8,442 bases of DNA from Candidatus Limimorpha equi (GTDB lineage: Bacteria > Bacteroidota > Bacteroidia > Bacteroidales > F082), in contig JAGHSL010000304.1 of NCBI GenBank assembly GCA_018065885.1, positions 1 through 8,442 of the forward strand, in the 5' to 3' direction. The position numbers were made by a program, and so were the translations under genes. This document shows positions 6,170 through 8,442 of this stretch, piece after piece (the first letter of the stretch is position 1; every line of letters begins with the position of its first letter). Under the pieces are notes generated by a model. The model worked only from the letters and a program-made list of their open reading frames with translations, ran no database searches and was not told where the DNA came from.

Positions 6170-7858
6170 ATGAAGAAAACATTTCTCATTCTCGCAGCCC
6201 TGCTATGCAGCTGCTTCGCGCTGAAGGCGCAAGAACAATTCACATCTGATGGCCTGAACTACAGCGTTACAGGCACCAACCCGCCCACCGTTGAGCTGAC
6301 GGGACACACCGAGGGCTTCACCGCCCTTGACCTTGTCATTACTGCCTCCGTAACCAACGGAAGCACGACCTACTCCGTGACAAGCATTGGAGATGAAGCT
6401 TTTGATTACTGTTCAGGCCTCACCGGTTCGCTCACCATCTCCAATTCCGTGACAAGCATTGGAGACGGAGCTTTTTATGAATGTACAAACTTAACAGGCT
6501 CGCTCACCATTCCAAATTCCGTGGTAAGCATTGGAAATGAGGCTTTTTATGGTTGTTCGGGCTTCACCGGCTCGCTCACCATACCCAATTCCGTGAAAAA
6601 CATTGGAAATAATGCTTTTCTTAGGTGTTCAGGTTTAACTGACACGCTCACCATCGGCAGTTCCGTAGAGAGCATTGGAGACTATGCTTTTGCACTCACC
6701 AATTTATCCAAAATCATTGTCAAGCCTGTCACACCACCAAATCTTAACTTTCCTCCTTTTTTAAATTCAGTATTGCAATCCATCACCGTACCTTGTGGGA
6801 GGGCCGGTTTCTATAAATATTTTTGGAAATTTTATGCCGACAAAATAGACGATGGCTTCGTATATGAACTCACGGTGGCATCGGCAAACCCTGAGTTTGG
6901 CTCGGCGAGCATAACACAGTCTGCCACCTGCGAGAACCACCAAGCCACCGTCACTGCCACGCCTGCCGAAATCAGCAGGTTCACTGGATGGACTGAAAAC
7001 GGCGTGCAAGTCTCAACCGACAATCCTTACACTTTCTCCTATGAAAGCGACCACAACCTCGTGGCCAACTTTGAATCAATATACGATTATAATCCTATCA
7101 CCTCCTTGCCTTCGTCCTACGATGACGTTTACGTGCTCGGCTATCAAGACGGTGACGACTACTACCTGCACACTTCGGGAACGGCAGCCGGAGAAATGAA
7201 GTTGTCGTTAAACCCTGCATATCCTGTCGAATACAAATTCACTTATCTTGGTTATGTCTACAATCTTGTTTATGCACATTGCGATAACGGAGCTTTGTCC
7301 ATCACCACGCAGGGAGTGTCTCTCTCACCATTCAACCCATTTGGCGGCTCGACAGATCCTTTTGCTTTGTCCATAACGGACGGCAACATCTCTTCGGCTG
7401 GCTCATCTGGCTACACCGTCTGCCACAACGGCAACATCATTACAGCACATACGGGAACAAGCGAAGGCAACCTGCGCTTCTTCAAACGCATACCATTGCA
7501 CTACATCACATTGTCGGTCAGCCCGGAAGAAACCGGCACGGCTACGGCAACCTGCGGCGGCGAACCCGTGCAATCGGCAGTTGAAGGAACGGAAATCACC
7601 GTTTCGGCAACGCCCACGGAAGACTACAGGTTCAAGAATTGGACTGAAAACGGCGAGGTGGCATCCACTGAAAACCCATACACCTTTACCTTGACTGCCG
7701 ACCGCAACCTTGTGGCCAACTTCTATAAGCAATACGATTTCTCCGCCATTTGCGAAACCGGCCAGACCCTCTATTACAGAATCATCGATGCAGAGCAGCA
7801 TTGGGTGAGCATTGTGGCACCTAATAGCGAAAACTATTTGGAATGTTACGAAGTTTAA
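6170..7858 (+). CDS. BspA-like secreted LRR_5 protein, ended by an in-frame TAA
   Basis: A 562-residue product beginning MKKTFLILAALLCSCFALKA^QEQF, a Sec signal peptide with likely cleavage after Ala20. A weak lipobox alternative (LCSC) exists. The ATG at 6170 is chosen over an upstream TTG (6131) because it starts the signal peptide and lies after the promoter. Mature layout: four regular 24-residue LRR_5/BspA repeats (70-165; V-x-x-I-G-x-x-A-F-x-x-C-S-G-L-T-G-S-L-T-I pattern) plus a degenerate fifth; InlB-like divergent B-repeat 1 (about 232-302); an unassigned beta-rich stretch (303-440); B-repeat 2 (about 445-518); then a header-like segment ending at EV*. BspA-like proteins act at the cell surface in adhesion to host or matrix ligands. 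The reading frame continues beyond the stop with more LRR repeats, so this product is probably a truncated form of a longer gene and lacks any C-terminal sorting domain. Confidence 0.85.
   Translation: MKKTFLILAALLCSCFALKAQEQFTSDGLNYSVTGTNPPTVELTGHTEGFTALDLVITASVTNGSTTYSVTSIGDEAFDYCSGLTGSLTISNSVTSIGDGAFYECTNLTGSLTIPNSVVSIGNEAFYGCSGFTGSLTIPNSVKNIGNNAFLRCSGLTDTLTIGSSVESIGDYAFALTNLSKIIVKPVTPPNLNFPPFLNSVLQSITVPCGRAGFYKYFWKFYADKIDDGFVYELTVASANPEFGSASITQSATCENHQATVTATPAEISRFTGWTENGVQVSTDNPYTFSYESDHNLVANFESIYDYNPITSLPSSYDDVYVLGYQDGDDYYLHTSGTAAGEMKLSLNPAYPVEYKFTYLGYVYNLVYAHCDNGALSITTQGVSLSPFNPFGGSTDPFALSITDGNISSAGSSGYTVCHNGNIITAHTGTSEGNLRFFKRIPLHYITLSVSPEETGTATATCGGEPVQSAVEGTEITVSATPTEDYRFKNWTENGEVASTENPYTFTLTADRNLVANFYKQYDFSAICETGQTLYYRIIDAEQHWVSIVAPNSENYLECYEV
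6377..6664 (+). repeat. 72-bp coding repeats, first LRR_5 block (four units)
   Basis: Four consecutive 72-bp (24-codon) units start at 6377, 6449, 6521 and 6593, each opening with a Val codon in V-x-x-IG-x-x-AF. A fifth degenerate unit follows from 6665. Nucleotide similarity is high, with CTCACCAT and TTCCGTG(A/G) recurring at the same phase. This is the same repeat family as the block after the stop codon. Confidence 0.88.
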
Positions 7859-8442
7859 ACCAGACCTGCAGGGAATATCAGCCTGCCCGCAACCGTCAGC
7901 CACAATGAAATAAGCTACACTGTGAAGGCTATCGGCGACTGTGCCTTTTACTCTTGTTCAGACTTAACCGGCTTGCTCACCATTCCAAATTCCGTGACAA
8001 ACATTGGAGAAGCGGCTTTTGAAGGATGTTCAGGCTTCAAAGGCTCCCTCACCATTCCAAATTCCGTGACAAACATTGGAGAAACGGCTTTTTGGTACTG
8101 TTCAGGCTACAATGGCTCACTCACCATCGGCAGTTCCGTGACAAACATTGGAGAAGGGGCTTTTGAATGGTGTCAAGGCTTCAAAGGCTCCCTCATCATT
8201 CCAAATTCCGTGACAAACATTGGAGAAGCGGCTTTTTTTGAATGTTCAGGCTTCAATGGCTCACTCACCATTCCCAATTCCGTGACAAGCATTGGAAATC
8301 AGGCTTTTGATGGTTGTTTAGGTTTCAACGGCTCGCTCACCATCGGCAGTTCCGTGACAAGCATTGGAAATCAAGCTTTTGAAGGCTGTTTGGGCTTCAC
8401 TGGCTCGCTCACCATTGGCAATTCCGTGACAAACATTGGAAG
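7859..8442 (+). pseudogene. In-frame continuation of the BspA-like gene after the TAA, partial at the window edge
   Basis: Directly after the TAA at 7856-7858 the same frame stays open for all remaining 194 codons. It reads TRPAGNISLPATVSHNEIS, then YTV, a typical BspA header that precedes an LRR block. Seven full 24-residue repeats follow (V-T-N/S-I-G-x-x-A-F-x-x-C), plus the start of an eighth cut by the window end. No in-frame ATG with a signal peptide is present, so it is unlikely to be a separate secreted-protein gene; the only in-frame alternatives are internal GTG or TTG codons. The simplest reading is the distal part of the upstream gene, separated by a nonsense mutation. A sequencing error at the TAA or readthrough is possible. 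It could still be expressed if the stop is suppressed. Confidence 0.78.
7922..8442 (+). repeat. 72-bp coding repeats, second LRR_5 block (seven units plus partial eighth)
   Basis: Units start at 7922, 7994, 8066, 8138, 8210, 8282 and 8354, with a partial one from 8426, all exactly 72 bp. Several neighbours share long identical stretches around TTCCGTGACAAACATTGGAG. Two ending types alternate, IPNS (ATTCCAAATTCC) and IGSS (ATCGGCAGTTCC); both also occur in the first block. Such near-identity at the DNA level points to recent duplication or gene conversion. Confidence 0.88.

Noticed and set aside
7403..7903. Minus-strand 166-residue frame
   Set aside because: It is antisense to the B-repeat region and header of the BspA-like gene, with no independent support.
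5617..8442. Diversity-generating retroelement template and variable repeat
   Set aside because: No reverse transcriptase is present, and the differences between repeat copies are not concentrated at adenines.

Overview
The window looks like chromosome of a member of the Bacteroidota, most likely Bacteroidales. The evidence is a BspA-type leucine-rich repeat surface protein with a Sec signal peptide, two promoter candidates that match the Bacteroidota -7 element (TAnnTTTG), and short AT-rich spacers without clear Shine-Dalgarno sites. The genus cannot be fixed from the sequence alone.

Positions 1-5264 (minus strand) hold a compact gene run, read from right to left: a GHKL-type anti-sigma-factor-like kinase (4866-5264), a STAS anti-anti-sigma-like protein (4554-4856), a DAGK-family lipid kinase (3639-4547), a membrane-bound Cache-HAMP-PP2C phosphatase (1730-3622), an NhaP2/CvrA-like CPA1 antiporter with two TrkA_C-type regions (121-1725), and the first 30 codons of a second, Kef-like CPA2 antiporter (1-92). 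Gaps are about 9, 6, 16, 4 and 28 nt, so one transcript is likely. Kinase, STAS protein and phosphatase form a complete partner-switching circuit, in which an extracytoplasmic signal would activate the phosphatase, which would dephosphorylate the STAS protein. No sigma factor is visible, so the output is unknown. The lipid kinase and antiporters suggest envelope or ion homeostasis as the cotranscribed response. The lipid kinase carries GGDRT where the family has GGDGT.

Positions 5265-6169 form a roughly 900-nt divergent intergenic region with two distinct structures. One is a 223-bp MITE-like element (5385-5607) with perfect 11-bp terminal inverted repeats, a perfect 10-bp flanking direct repeat and nested internal hairpins. 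The other is an abutting tandem array of eleven 40-44-nt units (5617-6071).

Positions 6170-8442 (plus strand) hold a BspA-like secreted protein gene. It has a signal peptide, LRR_5-type 24-residue repeats, two InlB-like B-repeat regions and an unassigned domain between them. An in-frame TAA at 7856-7858 ends the reading frame, but the same frame stays open to the window edge and encodes seven more 24-residue repeats. The gene therefore looks interrupted by a nonsense codon, unless this is a sequencing error or recoding. It runs off the right edge.
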